Assembly (NCBI GenBank): GCA_035416745.1
Contig: DAOLNV010000137.1
Span: forward strand, 1,638 to 9,457
Source of the DNA: Candidatus Hydrogenedentota bacterium
GTDB lineage: Bacteria > Hydrogenedentota > Hydrogenedentia > Hydrogenedentales > SLHB01
Length of the DNA stretch: 7,820 nt
Direction: 5' to 3'
The position numbers and the translations under genes are program-made. Under the pieces are notes generated by a model that saw only the letters and a list, made by a program, of their open reading frames with translations, was not told where the DNA came from and did not search any database. Of this stretch, positions 6,227 through 7,820 are shown piece after piece (positions within the stretch are counted from its first letter, which is position 1; every line of letters starts with the position of its first letter).

Positions 6227-7599
6227 ACACACCGCGTATTCTGATAGCCGAAGACGATACGGTTCAACGCGAGATACTCCACGACATCCTGCGCGATGCT
6301 GGTTATGATGCGGACGCTTTCGGTCTGGCTCGCGAGGCGTTCGCGGCCCTCGAGAAGAACACCTACGACCTCCTGCTCACGGACCTGCGCATGCCCGAGA
6401 TGGACGGACTCGACCTTCTCCGCGAGGCGCTGCGCATTCGCCCTGAGCTGTCCGTAGTGGTCATGACCGCCTACGCGACGGTGAAAACGGCCGTGACCGC
6501 CATGAAGGAAGGGGCCTGCGACTACCTGGCCAAACCGTTTGACAAAGAAGAGCTTCTCGTCGTGATAGACAAGGCCCTGCAACACTATGAGTTGCGCCGT
6601 GAAAACAGACAGTTGCGCGCGTTGGTCAGCGACGCCACCGCCCTTGGAAACATTGTCGGGCAGAGCCCCGCCATGCAAAAGGTGTTCGACATGGTCCGGC
6701 GCGCAACCGCCGTGTCAAGCACGGTCCTGATCCAGGGCGAATCGGGCACGGGCAAGGAAATGGTTGCGCGGCACATCCATTTTGCCGGTCCACGAAAGAA
6801 CAAACCCTTCATAGTGGTCAACTGCGCCGCGATACCCGACACCCTGGTGGAAAGCGAGCTGTTTGGCCACGAGAAGGGAGCGTTTACCGGCGCGGAAACA
6901 AGCCGCCAGGGGAAATTCGAGTTTGCCAACGGCGGTACCCTGTTTTTGGATGAAATTGGCGATATGCAGCTCGAAAGCCAGGCTAAACTTCTCCGCGTTC
7001 TGCAAGACGGCGTCGTCGAGCGGGTCGGCTCGTCGCAATCCCGCCAGGTGGACGTGCGGGTCATCGCCGCCAGCAACCGCGAACTGAAAGCCGTTGTGGA
7101 CGAGGGCCGCTTTCGACAAGACCTCTATTTCCGGCTGGAGGTACTGCCCATTCGGATCCCGCCCCTGCGCGAGCGCATCGAGGACCTGACCCTTCTCGTC
7201 AGTCATTTCCGCGACAAGTTGGCCAAGCGCCTGGAGCACCCTGTACCCACCCTCAACGCCAGCGCCCTGGACGCCATGAGACGCTACCGCTGGCCCGGCA
7301 ACGTCCGCGAACTCGAGAACACGCTCGAACAGGTGTTCATCCTGTGCGACAAGAGCGTGGCGGGTCTCGAGGAGCTGCCCGAGAAGTTCAAGAGCCGCGA
7401 ACCCCAGGCGGGCGACGTCAACCTGCCCGCCGGGGGGCTTGTCCTCGAAGATCTGGAACAAGACCTCATTCGGCAGGCCCTCGCCCGTTCGGGCGGCCGC
7501 ATCAAAGAAGCTGCTGAATTGCTTGGTCTTACCTACAAGACCCTGCAATACCGCCTCAAGAAACACGACATCGACAAACACGAAGCTGCGGGAAGGTAG
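6223..7599 (+). CDS. NtrC-family response regulator, sigma-54 activator
   Basis: A 458-residue sigma-54-dependent transcription activator with all three classic parts. The receiver domain (about 1-120) has Asp11/Asp12, phosphoacceptor Asp54 in LLLTDLRMPEMDG, Thr82 and Lys104 in AKPF. The AAA+ domain (about 142-375) has Walker A GESGTGKE (172-179), the sigma-54-contacting GAFTGA loop (219-224, intact), Walker B GGTLFLDEIG (237-246) and the arginine-rich RFRQDLYFRL. The Fis-type helix-turn-helix is at about 425-447 (IKEAAELLGLTYKTLQYRL). The start ATG 6223 overlaps the kinase stop (ATGA), so the two are translationally coupled and almost certainly cognate. An upstream GTG at 6181 in the same frame would add 14 residues before a receiver domain that needs none. 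Its target promoters are not evident in this window. The closest named relatives are ZraR/AtoC-like proteins, but I give no symbol. Confidence 0.95.
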   Translation: MNTPRILIAEDDTVQREILHDILRDAGYDADAFGLAREAFAALEKNTYDLLLTDLRMPEMDGLDLLREALRIRPELSVVVMTAYATVKTAVTAMKEGACDYLAKPFDKEELLVVIDKALQHYELRRENRQLRALVSDATALGNIVGQSPAMQKVFDMVRRATAVSSTVLIQGESGTGKEMVARHIHFAGPRKNKPFIVVNCAAIPDTLVESELFGHEKGAFTGAETSRQGKFEFANGGTLFLDEIGDMQLESQAKLLRVLQDGVVERVGSSQSRQVDVRVIAASNRELKAVVDEGRFRQDLYFRLEVLPIRIPPLRERIEDLTLLVSHFRDKLAKRLEHPVPTLNASALDAMRRYRWPGNVRELENTLEQVFILCDKSVAGLEELPEKFKSREPQAGDVNLPAGGLVLEDLEQDLIRQALARSGGRIKEAAELLGLTYKTLQYRLKKHDIDKHEAAGR

Positions 7600-7739
7600 C
7601 ACGCTCGACGCCGCCTGTTCCCGGGCATTGCCTCAGAGAGCCCCCCCAATCACCGGATAGGAAAGCCCTTGCTGGAGGGATCTTATTGTCTCCATGAAGA
7701 CAAGAACGAACTCACACGGAGACACAGGGAACACGAAGA
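7600..7739. other. intergenic spacer with T-poor purine/ACA stretch
   Basis: Between the regulator stop and the next gene. No convincing intrinsic terminator: GGGC and GCCC around 7623-7643 can form only a weak 4-bp stem, and CCCT/AGGG near 7666-7679 another, neither with a T-run. Bases 7697-7739 contain a single T (7712) and are built of ACA-, GGA- and GAA-like units. An ATG at 7694 opens a 37-codon frame (MKTRTNSHGDTG...) that stops at 7807 and overlaps the next gene in another frame; I do not regard it as a gene. Confidence 0.5.
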
Positions 7740-7820
7740 TTGAATCCTCCGAAACAGGATCAGACAGGAAGCATCATTGTGGATTGCGCGGTGGCGCTTC
7801 ATCGTGAGACGGGTCCCGGG
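7740..7820 (+). CDS. GxxExxY-family protein, N-terminal fragment
   Basis: The frame open to the right edge encodes SIIVDCAVALHRETGPG from residue 11 on, which matches the beginning of GxxExxY proteins (typically IIG-A-x-x-VHR-x-LGPG followed by LLExxYE). These are small proteins of about 120-140 residues related to PD-(D/E)xK nucleases; their cellular role is not well established. The motif that gives the family its name lies just past the window. The start is uncertain: the only start codon in frame after the stop at 7695-7697 is TTG 7740, which has only a weak purine-rich site before it. The strand is the same as the two-component genes, but the 140-base gap suggests a separate unit. Because only 27 codons are visible, the family call rests on a short motif. 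Confidence 0.6.
   Translation, partial: MNPPKQDQTGSIIVDCAVALHRETGPG

Noticed and set aside
7623..7690. Candidate terminator after the regulator
   Set aside because: The only stems are about 4 bp and no T-run follows. It is not enough to call.

Overview
The window is GC-rich bacterial chromosome, densely packed with protein genes. I see no rRNA, tRNA, CRISPR array or transposase. Two lipoprotein-type signal sequences, an NtrC-type sigma-54 activator and a GxxExxY-type gene suggest a diderm environmental bacterium. An uncultivated lineage near Planctomycetota, Verrucomicrobiota or Hydrogenedentota is a guess from gene style only; the sequence does not fix the taxonomy.

Layout. (1) Bases 1-897, minus strand: the N-terminal 299 residues of a lipoprotein-like, Ca2+-dependent PI-PLC-type phosphodiesterase, running off the left edge. 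(2) 985-1920, minus: a DUF4349 lipoprotein with a coiled coil and a C-terminal membrane helix. (3) 1921-2225: a 305-base gap with one short perfect hairpin. (4) 2226-3895, minus: a LeuT-like Na+-coupled amino-acid transporter, followed through a 4-base ATGA overlap by a 32-codon single-helix membrane protein that looks like an accessory subunit. A near-consensus sigma-70 promoter lies upstream, with a palindrome over its -10 box. (5) 4048-7599, plus: a tight three-gene set of family 4 uracil-DNA glycosylase, membrane histidine kinase and NtrC-family response regulator. The glycosylase may start leaderless at GTG. (6) 7600-7820: a short spacer, then the beginning of a GxxExxY-family gene cut by the right edge.

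How it fits together. The transporter unit and the glycosylase/two-component unit are divergent and share a 152-base control region (3896-4047). The kinase and regulator are coupled by another ATGA overlap and surely form a cognate pair: a periplasmic signal leads to phosphorylation of Asp54 of the regulator and sigma-54-dependent transcription. I found no convincing sigma-54 promoter here, so the targets probably lie elsewhere.

Most of the window consists of recognisable families. The least ordinary items are the tiny transporter-coupled membrane protein, the linkage of a DNA-repair enzyme to a sigma-54 two-component system, and the two promoter arrangements in the divergent intergenic region.
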